Assembly (NCBI GenBank): GCA_964652975.1
Contig: CAZZCN010000053.1
Coordinates: 1-22,508 of the forward strand
Reading direction: 5' to 3'
Source: CAZZCN01 sp964652975
Lineage (GTDB): Bacteria; Bacillota; Clostridia; Saccharofermentanales; UBA5734
Length of the DNA stretch: 22,508 nucleotides
Both the position numbers and the translations under genes were made by a program. Of the stretch, positions 1 to 7,204 are shown piece by piece. The notes under the pieces are model-generated. The model did not search any database. It had not been told where the DNA came from and was given only the letters and a program-made list of their open reading frames with translations. The first letter of the stretch is position 1, and each line of letters begins with the position of its first letter.

Positions 1-59
1 ATACAATGTGAAGATTGTGTGGATTTTTTATTTGTGAGTTATATTTGTGCTTGTTTTAG

Positions 60-87
60 AGTATGAATTTATAATCAAATTTATACT
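60..87. other. AT-rich hairpin in upstream intergenic region
   Basis: An 11-bp imperfect inverted repeat (60-70 against 77-87, one G-T wobble, 6-nt loop) lies in the 233-nt region before the first gene. No U-tract follows on the plus strand. It could be the end of an upstream transcription unit, or chance in AT-rich DNA. I see no coding potential in 1-233. Confidence 0.25.
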
Positions 88-138
88 TGAATTTGTAACC
101 ATAAATGGTCATATGCAAAAACTCTGAAATAATGTCTA

Positions 139-167
139 TTGACAAAATGTAGCGAAAGTGCTACATT
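139..167 (+). promoter_or_regulatory. SigmaA-type promoter with overlapping inverted repeat
   Basis: A TTGACA -35 box (139-144) and a TACATT -10 box (162-167) are separated by 17 nt, upstream of the secreted-protein gene at 234. An 8-bp perfect inverted repeat, AATGTAGC (146-153) and GCTACATT (160-167) with a 6-nt centre, fills the spacer and covers the -10 box, so a bound repressor would block RNA polymerase. The boxes and dyad are seen directly; the operator role is inferred. Confidence 0.6.
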
Positions 168-233
168 AACTAAAGTATAGTTAATAACAGTAAAAATCGC
201 GGTTAATAATTTTAATTGAAAAGGGAGAAAAAA

Positions 234-965
234 ATGAAAAAAACATTAACACTAATTATCTTGTTATGCCTTGTATTTACAATGGGTATTATGCCAACTT
301 CTGCAGTGTCAGAGGCAGATGAATCAATTTTAAATTGTCACGTTAATGATATTGAAGCTAATATTGCAGCTATTATTAAAGAGGCGAAGATTATTAAATA
401 TAAAGAAAACAGACTGGAATTTACAACAGATAAGAAAGTTAGAACAACTATTTTAGAAAATGGCACTTTATCTGACCAATATATAAAGAGTAACTTGCAA
501 GTAATACCAGAAAATGATATAACAATGGAGAGTTTATCAAACCAATTCAATGAATATATCACATTATCAGATTCTTTTTCTAATTATAAATATAAATGGG
601 ACACGTCATATACTGTAAAAATATACACTACTTTATATTACTCTATTGTAATTCAATCAGGCAGAGAAATGGTTAAAATAGATAGAATTGTTGGTGGATA
701 TACTGCAAGTGGCTTAAATGGAACTACAATAATAGAAAATAAAATAAGTTATGGACAAACAGGTTTTACAATAGGTGGTTACAAAACACAAAATTATTTA
801 AAAACATTTGCAATAACAACAAATTCGTGGACAGTATATCCACTAAGCAGCTGGGTACCAGTAGCTAACAATGACTCCTCGATAGTTGGTGGTTACTATT
901 GGATGAAGCTAAAAAGACCGAGTGGATACACTTGGAATGTGGGTTTGGAAAATAATGTTTTTTAA
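234..965 (+). CDS. Secreted protein of unknown function
   Basis: The product is a predicted 243-residue exported protein. I chose the ATG at 234 because GGGAG (223-227) sits 6 nt upstream; an in-frame TTG at 216 has no comparable site. The N-terminus is a classical signal peptide: MKK, a hydrophobic core (LTLIILLCLVFTMGIM), then PTSA with likely cleavage near residue 24-25. The mature part is rich in Thr, Ser, Tyr, Asn and Gly. Its C-terminal half alternates polar and aromatic or aliphatic residues (for example VKIYTTLYYSIVIQSG and TWNVGLENNVF), which suggests an all-beta extracellular fold. I see no enzyme motif, lipobox, LPXTG anchor or cysteines in the mature part. A four-helix membrane protein gene begins 24 nt after its stop, so the two are probably co-transcribed. 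Function unknown. A secreted toxin or bacteriocin-like factor is possible but unproven. Confidence 0.8.
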   Translation: MKKTLTLIILLCLVFTMGIMPTSAVSEADESILNCHVNDIEANIAAIIKEAKIIKYKENRLEFTTDKKVRTTILENGTLSDQYIKSNLQVIPENDITMESLSNQFNEYITLSDSFSNYKYKWDTSYTVKIYTTLYYSIVIQSGREMVKIDRIVGGYTASGLNGTTIIENKISYGQTGFTIGGYKTQNYLKTFAITTNSWTVYPLSSWVPVANNDSSIVGGYYWMKLKRPSGYTWNVGLENNVF

Positions 966-989
966 GAATAACGAAATGAGGTTATTAAT

Positions 990-1355
990 ATGTTAAAAAA
1001 AATCGCATATCCACTTTACATTTCAACTCTACTTCTTACCTTTATGTTATTTAATTATATTGGAGATATCATAATATCAATTATTAAAAAGACATATGAT
1101 ACTACCAGTTACATATACGTTATAGCATTTATAGTTATTTTTGGTGGGCTAATCTTTTTAATTGGGAAAGTTGTTAAATTGGCTTCATATACTACCGTAA
1201 TTATCACAAATTTATCTATGTCTATAATTATTGTGCTTTTATATAGATTTTCATTTCAACTTTTCGGATTTGTAACGAAAGAACATCTTTTTATACTTAT
1301 GGGATATTTACTATTTAGCACCATGGAAAAGATTTTTTCCAAAAATAAAAAATAA
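990..1355 (+). CDS. Small four-helix membrane protein of unknown function
   Basis: The product is a 121-residue hydrophobic protein with four likely transmembrane helices near residues 8-32, 42-62, 67-95 and 100-115. Short Lys-rich segments lie at the N-terminus (MLKK), between helices, and at the C-terminus (KIFSKNKK). The ATG at 990 is supported by TGAGG (977-981), 8 nt upstream. It follows the secreted-protein gene by 24 nt and precedes a hairpin terminator, so the two form a small operon. I do not recognise the family. Pairs of an exported protein and a small polytopic membrane protein occur in bacteriocin/immunity loci, but nothing in this sequence proves such a role; a transporter subunit or general membrane protein is equally possible. 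Confidence 0.75.
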   Translation: MLKKIAYPLYISTLLLTFMLFNYIGDIIISIIKKTYDTTSYIYVIAFIVIFGGLIFLIGKVVKLASYTTVIITNLSMSIIIVLLYRFSFQLFGFVTKEHLFILMGYLLFSTMEKIFSKNKK

Positions 1356-1386
1356 CATTATAAAAATTTTATAAAGCAGCAAAATA

Positions 1387-1420
1387 AAACAGACTCTAAC
1401 ATAAAGGGGTCTGTTTATAT
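1387..1420 (+). terminator. Rho-independent terminator candidate after the membrane-protein gene
   Basis: AAACAGACTC (1387-1396) pairs with GGGTCTGTTT (1407-1416) across a 10-nt loop, a 10-bp stem with one G-U pair. It is followed by ATATTT, a weak U-rich tail. It lies 31 nt after the stop codon. Confidence 0.6.
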
Positions 1421-1496
1421 TTGCAGAACAAAAAATGTTGTAGATTTAGTAATCTGAGAAAATACTTATTGGAAGTGTGACTTAATAATTCAAAAT

Positions 1497-1524
1497 TCAA
1501 ACCCGTCAGTCTCGGTGGGTTTGA
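1497..1524. terminator. Second hairpin, possible terminator
   Basis: TCAAACCC (1497-1504) pairs perfectly with GGGTTTGA (1517-1524) around a 12-nt loop. No good U-tract follows on either strand. It lies between the first terminator and the exodeoxyribonuclease promoter and may be a back-up or decayed terminator. Confidence 0.35.
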
Positions 1525-1578
1525 TAGTTATAAAAATGAAATTAGCTAAGAATATTTGTTCTAAGAAATGATTTAATG

Positions 1579-1587
1579 TGGTAAAAT
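1579..1587 (+). promoter_or_regulatory. Extended -10 promoter for exoA
   Basis: TGGTAAAAT (1579-1587) has the TGn extension directly before a TAAAAT -10 box. A weak -35-like TTCTAA (1559-1564) stands 17 nt upstream. The expected start site near 1594 leaves a short leader before the ribosome-binding site at 1612. Confidence 0.45.
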
Positions 1588-1625
1588 GCTTCTTAAGAAA
1601 ATCAAGCGGACAAGGAGCACTTTTT

Positions 1626-2384
1626 ATGAAAATAATTACCTGGAATGTCAATGGATTTAGGGCCATCCTTAAAAAGGGGTTTGAAGATTATTTCCATGAG
1701 GCCGACGCGGACATTTTCTGCATACAGGAGACCAAGATGCAGGAGAATCAGGTGGAGATCGCTTTCGACGGATATAGCGCCTACTGGAACAGTGCTGTGA
1801 AGAAAGGCTATTCGGGAACTGCGATTTTTACCAGAATCAAACCGCTAGCGATATTCTACGGGATTGACAACGAAAGGCACGATACCGAGGGAAGGGTTAT
1901 CACCTTGGAGTTTGATGATTTTTACATGGTCAATGTCTATACACCGAATTCGCAGAGGGAACTTGCAAGGCTTGATTACAGAATGGAGTGGGAAGAGGAG
2001 TTTCTTAAATATATTGTTGGACTTGACTCTAAGAAGAAAGTCATTGTCTGCGGCGATTTAAATGTCGCCCATAACGAGATCGACCTCAAAAATCCGGCGA
2101 CCAACCATAAGAATGCAGGGTTCTCGGATGAAGAGCGCGAGAGAATGACGAAACTATTGAGTAGCGGATTTACCGACTGCTTCAGATTTTTGTATCCCGA
2201 TATGACTGATATATATACCTGGTGGTCATATATGTTTTCGGCAAGAGAGAAGAATGTAGGATGGCGTATAGATTATTTCATAGTTTCAAACCGGGCACAG
2301 GATGACGTGGAGGACTGTATCATTCACGACAAGGTAATGGGCAGCGACCACTGCCCTGTAGAACTGTTAATAAAAGCAAAATAA
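1626..2384 (+). CDS. exoA: Exodeoxyribonuclease III / AP endonuclease
   Basis: This is a class II AP endonuclease and 3'-5' exonuclease of base-excision repair, cutting DNA 5' of abasic sites with Mg2+. At 252 residues it matches the usual ExoIII length. Family motifs are all present: TWNVNG (N7), CIQETK (E35 as metal ligand), GYSGTA (61-66), NVYTPNS with Y105, CGDLNVAH with D144 and N146, WRIDYF (213-218), and the terminal SDHCPV with catalytic D241 and H242. The start at 1626 has AAGGAG (1612-1617) 8 nt upstream; an in-frame GTG at 1578 would add 16 unrelated residues and lacks such a site. It has its own promoter and is followed by 235 nt before the next gene. The symbol follows the Bacillus name; xth is the E. 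coli counterpart. Confidence 0.95.
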   Translation: MKIITWNVNGFRAILKKGFEDYFHEADADIFCIQETKMQENQVEIAFDGYSAYWNSAVKKGYSGTAIFTRIKPLAIFYGIDNERHDTEGRVITLEFDDFYMVNVYTPNSQRELARLDYRMEWEEEFLKYIVGLDSKKKVIVCGDLNVAHNEIDLKNPATNHKNAGFSDEERERMTKLLSSGFTDCFRFLYPDMTDIYTWWSYMFSAREKNVGWRIDYFIVSNRAQDDVEDCIIHDKVMGSDHCPVELLIKAK

Positions 2385-2619
2385 CACACTAGTAAATAGT
2401 TAATATAGCTACGAAACAGAGGGCGCATCAAGCAAATAAAGTATCAGAAAAGTATTCACAGCGGCTGGAAGCATATAGCGACAGAATGAAAATACATAGG
2501 TAGACCATGATGACTAGAACCTGCTAAAACGAAAAATAGAAGCGTATGTCTGACTAGTCAATGATTAACAGATTTAAATTTTGCGAACATCTCTAGACAG
2601 CTTGAAGGAGAGAAATTAT
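2385..2619. other. Intergenic region with no recognised gene
   Basis: These 235 nt separate the exoA stop from the YhaO-like start. I see no ORF with a ribosome-binding site and no clear terminator. The only structure noted is a 10-bp palindrome, TGACTAGTCA (2551-2560), with a further ACTAG word near 2388 and GACTAG near 2511. A promoter for the nuclease pair is expected here, but no convincing -35/-10 set stands out. Confidence 0.4.
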
Positions 2620-3786
2620 ATGGCGAAAAACGAGGTTAAAATTCTACACTGTGCGGACTTCCATCTGGGCGCACAGCTTTCCACCATAGGTGATAAGGCT
2701 TCTCAGCGGAGAGATGACCTTCTGCATACTTTCGAGAAAATAATTGAGATATGCCGCAAGGAGAAAGTCGAATTTCTGTTGATATCAGGTGATCTTTTTG
2801 ACCGAATTAATATCGAGCCACAGCTTGTTTCGGAAGTCATTGAACATATAGCCTCTATTCCTGAGACTATCGTGGCAATATCTCCGGGCAATCATGACCC
2901 TTTCAGCGTGGATTCATATTATCATCTGCGGGAATGGCCTACCAATACTGTGATTTTCTCTGATGAACTCTCATATGTTGTTTTTGAAGAAAAGGGCGTC
3001 TGTCTTTGGGGGGCCGGATTTACATCGACCTACATTCACGAACCGGTGCTTCGGAATTCTGTCGGCACGAAAAGGGACGACCTGATAAACATTTGCGTCT
3101 TGCACGCAGAACTGCTTCAGACAGGGCAGAGTGGAATTTACAATCCAATAACCAAAGAAATGATAGCATGCACACCTTTTGACTATCTGGCACTCGGGCA
3201 TGTGCATCGGAGATCCTTGATAAAGAAGGAAGGGAAGACATTTTTTGCATACTGCGGATGCCCGGATGGACATGGGTTTGACGAGCCGGGAGAGCAGGGC
3301 GTTTATATAGGAACCGTATCCAAAGGTCGGCACACTCTGCAGTTTATGAAGACATCATCAAGAACATACAATGAGATTTCTGTCGTAATCAATGAGTGTA
3401 GAACGCATTCGGAAATGGCGGCTAGAGTCATCAACGAGATAAGGAAAATCAATCCGGATGATTATATGAACGACTTGTACAAAGTGGTTCTTGTCGGTGA
3501 AATTCCGCCAAACATGTCAATAGATACTGCAGCAGTTGAGAGTAGAATTGTAAATGATGTTTTTTTTATAAAAGTCATAGATAGCACTGAAATTGCAGTG
3601 GATTTGGATGAAATTGGCAAGGAGGAGACGCTGAAAGGACTTTTTGTCCGCAAAATGCGTGATGAATACCATGCAGCTATCGCCGACAAAAACGAGATAC
3701 GGGCAGAAATAATCAAAAAGGCTCTTGGATATGGATTAAAGGCTTTCGAAGGCGAGGTGGAACTAGATGAAAATAACGCAGATTGA
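2620..3786 (+). CDS. yhaO: DNA repair exonuclease, SbcD/YhaO-like metallophosphoesterase
   Basis: The product is a 388-residue calcineurin-like phosphoesterase of the SbcD/Mre11 type, predicted to be a Mn2+-dependent DNA nuclease acting with the ATPase encoded next. All metal-binding motifs are visible: D13-x-H15 (CADFHLG), GDLFD (57-61), GNHD (90-93), H162 in LHAELLQ, and GHVH (193-196). The C-terminal 130 or so residues are charged and would form the capping domain that meets the partner. The ATG at 2620 is preceded by GGAG (2607-2610) at 9 nt; an in-frame TTG at 2581 is less likely. The gene overlaps the ATPase gene by 20 nt, indicating translational coupling. Length and pairing fit Bacillus YhaO/YhaN better than E. 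coli SbcD/SbcC. The symbol is assigned by similarity in length, motifs and order. Confidence 0.88.
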   Translation: MAKNEVKILHCADFHLGAQLSTIGDKASQRRDDLLHTFEKIIEICRKEKVEFLLISGDLFDRINIEPQLVSEVIEHIASIPETIVAISPGNHDPFSVDSYYHLREWPTNTVIFSDELSYVVFEEKGVCLWGAGFTSTYIHEPVLRNSVGTKRDDLINICVLHAELLQTGQSGIYNPITKEMIACTPFDYLALGHVHRRSLIKKEGKTFFAYCGCPDGHGFDEPGEQGVYIGTVSKGRHTLQFMKTSSRTYNEISVVINECRTHSEMAARVINEIRKINPDDYMNDLYKVVLVGEIPPNMSIDTAAVESRIVNDVFFIKVIDSTEIAVDLDEIGKEETLKGLFVRKMRDEYHAAIADKNEIRAEIIKKALGYGLKAFEGEVELDENNAD

Positions 3787-6499
3787 GATTAAAAATTTCG
3801 GAAAGCTAAATGATTTTGAACTTTCATTCGGCGAAAATCAAAATATAATATATGGCAACAACGAACAGGGCAAAAGCACGATAATGGCTTTTATCAAAGC
3901 AATGTTTTATGGGTTTTCTAGTCCACGCAACAAGGATGTTTTCAAGGATCTGCGCAGAAAATACCTCCCATGGAGCGGGCATAACATAAGCGGCGCCCTC
4001 GAATTTGATTTTGAAGGGAAAACTTACAGAATTGAAAGAAGCTTTGGTGACACCGCAAGGAAGGATACGCTTAGGATAATCAACAAATCACTGAATAAAT
4101 CTGAAGATATACCTGCTAGAGACGAACCTGGAAGAAAATATTTCGACATGAGCGAGTCATCATTTGAGAAGAGCGTATTCATCAGCCAGATCGGAAGTGT
4201 TATAGACCTCGAAAGCGACAAAGAGAACGAAATTATCAAGAGACTGCAGAATCTGGCTTCATCAGGCGACGAAACACAGTCCTTCAGTGAAGTTGATGCG
4301 AATCTTCAGGCAGTAATCGAGAAAATCAAGTCAAAAAGCGGCAGGATAGGCGAATACGACAAGCTTACCAAAGCCGAGGGCGTTCTGCAGGACCAGCGAA
4401 TCGATGCAATCGACATGGAAGAACTAAAGCTTGGAATGCAAAACGACTACCTCGAACTGTCTGAAAAAAGAGACAATATCGCCATTTTACTCAAAGACGC
4501 CGAAAATGTCCTGGAGGAGATTACGCGTTTTGACAAGTTTAAACGCTTATCTAAAATAGTACAGAAGAGCAAAGAAATCGATAAACTTGGCGATGAATTG
4601 AATATTGCCTCAAGCAAACTGGAAAAAGACGGGTTTGTTGTGACTCTGGAATTCATCGAGGAACTAAAAAACAAGCTCCAGAGCCTGCAATCTGAGAAGT
4701 CGCTGATTCTCGACAAGGAGTCAGAGATAAAGGAGTTGCAAGATAAAATTTCAGCATTTGATCCTTCACAGCAGGGTGTTTTATCAAAGGATGTCTACGA
4801 CTCTATAAACTCGGCGGTTAATCTGCTTTCAAGTCTTAAAGAGCAAAAACCGAATCTTGAATTCAAAATCAACAGTCTGGAGAATGAACTCCGACATGGT
4901 GAACAAAAGCAAGAAGAGATGAGCAAACTTGAAATCAAACAAAGAGAGTATTCAAAGCGTTTGTCTGACATGGAAGAACAAATAGCAAAAGCATCTGCAG
5001 ATATCGCAGAGAAATCGATTAAAGCCGCACCGAAAACCATTCCGAAAGCATTCATAGCAGTAGCTGCAGCACTTGTGGTCCTGTCAGCTCTCGGAGCTCT
5101 GTTGATACCCTTTATACCGCTTTATGCAGTTACATTGATTTTTGTTATTTCGTTAATTGTAAGAATTGCAATTAATAGCAGAGACAGTAAATCTGCAGGA
5201 CTAAAAGAGTGTGAGCGGGCTGCAGAAAACTCTGCTCTTCAGTCAAGCCTGACGGACAATTTGAATTTTGTAAAATCAGAAAAAAACGAAATTGAAAGCC
5301 AGATAGCGAAGTTGTCTTTGGAGCCGGGACTTACCAGAAGCCAGGAAGATTATCGAAATGAAATAGCGAAGCTGCGCAGCGATTTAGCTGATACCAATGA
5401 CTCCATCACCCAAAACGAGACATTGTTAAATGAGAATTATATGAAATACGAAGTGGCGGATTTTAACAGCCTCCAGCAAAAATACATGCAAGCTTCATCT
5501 GCAGATGACCAGGCAGCTTCTTTCAGGGAACAGTTAGAACAGAAAAACACTCAGATTTCCATGCTTAAGCAGCAAAACGAGGAGAATTTAAAAGTATTCG
5601 CTTCGCTTTTTGCCAAAATCATGACAGATGGGTTTTTCAATCCGGCTAATCTTGAAGAAGCATCCGAAAAAGTAAATGAAATTGTCGGATTGTTTTACGA
5701 AGTAGCAAATTCAAAGAAACTGTATGATGACAAACAAAAGGATCTCAGATATGAATTGAACGGAACAGCGCTTTCAGTTATCAAACTGGAACATTACGAA
5801 ATGCAGCAGTCATACGGAAGCATCAACATGTCTGAATACGAAGCCAGGCTAAGTGAACTAGGCAATGAAGAACTAAACAGCAAAATGATTACCCTTAGAG
5901 ATGAATTTTATTCTTTAGACAGTAAAATGATTCAACTGCAGACGAAAATGGCCCACGAGTTTCTTGGCAGAAAGGAATTGTCAGAGATAGATGAAGAGAT
6001 AAAAACGAACAAGCAGCTACAGGAATACTATCTGTACCAGCACGAAGCCCTTATGGCCGCCAAAAAGGCGTTGCAGGATGCATTTGAAGATATGCAGCAG
6101 AGTTTCGGACCTGTTGTAAATCAAAAATGTGCAAGCATTTTTTCTCAAATCACCGGCGGGAAATATCAGGATATCATGGTTTCGAAAGATCTCAACATAA
6201 GCGTCCGAGAGCCTTTTAACAATACGACGCATGAGTGGAAGTATTTAAGCAATGGAACTGTGGACCAGGTGTACTTTTCTTTGAGGCTTGCCATTTCAGA
6301 AATATTTACAGGGAGCGACGGTGGATTGCCGATATTCCTTGATGATGCATTTTTGCAGTATGATGACGACAGGGCGAAGAACGCTATGGATTTTGTAGGG
6401 AGATACGCAAAAGAAAAAGATACCCAGGTTTTCATGTTTACATGCCATAAATCTCTGCTGGAATTTGCATCGAGTGATGCCAGGATAATACAAATTTGA
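3767..6499 (+). CDS. yhaN: SbcC/YhaN-like SMC-type ATPase with membrane hairpin
   Basis: The product is a 910-residue ABC/SMC-type ATPase, the presumed motor for the preceding nuclease. It begins with a Rad50-like head (IEIKNFGKL) and Walker A GNNEQGKST (30-38). Long coiled coils, rich in Glu, Lys, Gln and Leu, occupy most of residues 190-425 and 475-790. The C-terminal head has the ABC signature LSNGTVDQ (827-834), Walker B IFLDDAF (856-862) and a switch histidine in TCHKS (892-896). Between the coils, residues 429-469 form a strongly hydrophobic double segment with a Pro-containing turn (PFIP), a likely membrane hairpin. There is no CxxC zinc hook as in Rad50/SbcC. The ATG at 3767 has GAGGTGG (3754-3760) 6 nt upstream inside the nuclease gene. 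It probably tethers repair or nuclease activity to the membrane (inference). Confidence 0.88.
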   Translation: MKITQIEIKNFGKLNDFELSFGENQNIIYGNNEQGKSTIMAFIKAMFYGFSSPRNKDVFKDLRRKYLPWSGHNISGALEFDFEGKTYRIERSFGDTARKDTLRIINKSLNKSEDIPARDEPGRKYFDMSESSFEKSVFISQIGSVIDLESDKENEIIKRLQNLASSGDETQSFSEVDANLQAVIEKIKSKSGRIGEYDKLTKAEGVLQDQRIDAIDMEELKLGMQNDYLELSEKRDNIAILLKDAENVLEEITRFDKFKRLSKIVQKSKEIDKLGDELNIASSKLEKDGFVVTLEFIEELKNKLQSLQSEKSLILDKESEIKELQDKISAFDPSQQGVLSKDVYDSINSAVNLLSSLKEQKPNLEFKINSLENELRHGEQKQEEMSKLEIKQREYSKRLSDMEEQIAKASADIAEKSIKAAPKTIPKAFIAVAAALVVLSALGALLIPFIPLYAVTLIFVISLIVRIAINSRDSKSAGLKECERAAENSALQSSLTDNLNFVKSEKNEIESQIAKLSLEPGLTRSQEDYRNEIAKLRSDLADTNDSITQNETLLNENYMKYEVADFNSLQQKYMQASSADDQAASFREQLEQKNTQISMLKQQNEENLKVFASLFAKIMTDGFFNPANLEEASEKVNEIVGLFYEVANSKKLYDDKQKDLRYELNGTALSVIKLEHYEMQQSYGSINMSEYEARLSELGNEELNSKMITLRDEFYSLDSKMIQLQTKMAHEFLGRKELSEIDEEIKTNKQLQEYYLYQHEALMAAKKALQDAFEDMQQSFGPVVNQKCASIFSQITGGKYQDIMVSKDLNISVREPFNNTTHEWKYLSNGTVDQVYFSLRLAISEIFTGSDGGLPIFLDDAFLQYDDDRAKNAMDFVGRYAKEKDTQVFMFTCHKSLLEFASSDARIIQI

Positions 6500-6502
6500 A
6501 GA

Positions 6503-6546
6503 TTTGAGCTATAAACTCATTTTATTTAGCTTCAAACAAAATTTTA
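6503..6546 (+). terminator. Weak hairpin after the yhaN-like gene
   Basis: TTTGAGCTA (6503-6511) pairs with TAGCTTCAAA (6537-6546), with one bulge, just after the stop codon. AAAATTTT follows rather than a clean U-tract. It is a possible terminator of the nuclease operon. Confidence 0.35.
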
Positions 6547-6594
6547 AGAATTCTAATACTTTCAGCACAATTTTACCAATTTGCGAATTTACAC

Positions 6595-6622
6595 TTGAAA
6601 ATATCATTTACTGTGATATAAT
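6595..6622 (+). promoter_or_regulatory. secG promoter
   Basis: TTGAAA (6595-6600) and a perfect TATAAT (6617-6622) are separated by 16 nt. Transcription would start near 6629, leaving a leader of about 50 nt to secG. Confidence 0.7.
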
Positions 6623-6679
6623 CAATGTGCTTATGTTTTAAACCATTATATTGAACATAAAGCTACCGGAGGTGTTTTA

Positions 6680-6928
6680 ATGAAAGTATTTACAATCATA
6701 TTGGCGATTTTCGATGTTTTATTCTGTCTTTCACTCGTTGGATTGGTATTGTTCCAGCAGGGTCAGTCACGTGGACTAGGTGCCATTGCAGGCGGTGCGC
6801 AGACATTTTTTGGTAAGACTAAAGGACGCAGCATTGACGGAATGCTCAAGAAAATCACAACTATAGTGGCAATAGTATTTATGATAACCACTGTTACATT
6901 ATATTTGTTAACAGGCCGTGGAGCATAA
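6680..6928 (+). CDS. secG: Preprotein translocase subunit SecG
   Basis: SecG is the small accessory subunit of the SecYEG channel and assists SecA-driven export. The 82-residue protein has the family's two-helix layout: helix 1 at about residues 3-25 (TIILAIFDVLFCLSLVGLVLF), and helix 2 at about 58-78. A conserved cytoplasmic loop lies between them: QQGQSRGLGAIAGGAQTFFG, then KTKGRSIDGMLKKIT. The start at 6680 has GGAGGTG (6668-6674) at 5 nt. It stands alone between its own promoter and a strong terminator, and precedes rnr, the usual secG-rnr order in Firmicutes. The smpB gene that often follows rnr is not in this window. Confidence 0.96.
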   Translation: MKVFTIILAIFDVLFCLSLVGLVLFQQGQSRGLGAIAGGAQTFFGKTKGRSIDGMLKKITTIVAIVFMITTVTLYLLTGRGA

Positions 6929-6972
6929 ATAAGAGATTTGGAAATTATTTGAAATTAATTGATATTAAATGG

Positions 6973-6998
6973 ACCACTTCTTTTGAAGTGGTTTTTTT
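6973..6998 (+). terminator. Rho-independent terminator after secG
   Basis: ACCACTTC (6973-6980) and GAAGTGGT (6985-6992) form a perfect 8-bp stem around TTTT. An uninterrupted run of T (6992-6998) follows. It is the clearest terminator in the window and sits 44 nt after the secG stop. Confidence 0.93.
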
Positions 6999-7032
6999 AT
7001 TCAAAAGGTAAAAACATTTTACAAAAACTTAC

Positions 7033-7060
7033 TTGTAAGAATGAATAGAAGAATTATAAT
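7033..7060 (+). promoter_or_regulatory. rnr promoter candidate
   Basis: TTGTAA (7033-7038) and TATAAT (7055-7060) are spaced by 16 nt, between the secG terminator and rnr. The predicted start near 7067 gives a leader of about 140 nt, which contains a short GTTAG/CTAAC hairpin and an 18-bp imperfect direct repeat. Confidence 0.55.
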
Positions 7061-7092
7061 ATATATATATAGTTAGTGTCAGAAAACTAACA

Positions 7093-7129
7093 GCAGAAGT
7101 GAAAACCAGATGCAAAAGTGACAACCAGA
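7093..7129 (+). repeat. Two-copy 18-bp direct repeat in the rnr leader
   Basis: The segments 7093-7110 and 7112-7129 agree at 16 of 18 positions (GCAGAAGTGAAAACCAGA against GCAAAAGTGACAACCAGA), a period of 19 bp. The repeat lies in the untranslated leader and could be a protein or RNA-binding site. Confidence 0.6.
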
Positions 7130-7204
7130 AAATGAAAGAATATCGGCGAAAATTTAGCATAACAATAATAAAAACCAAAGAAGAAAGACATAAGGGGAAC
7201 AACA

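Noticed and set aside
216..233. Upstream TTG start for the secreted protein
   Set aside because: The ATG at 234 has a properly spaced GGGAG site, and starting at 216 would place that site inside the coding region.
2551..2560. Palindrome TGACTAGTCA as an operator for the nuclease pair
   Set aside because: It is a single 10-bp palindrome not tied to a recognisable promoter, so it could be chance.
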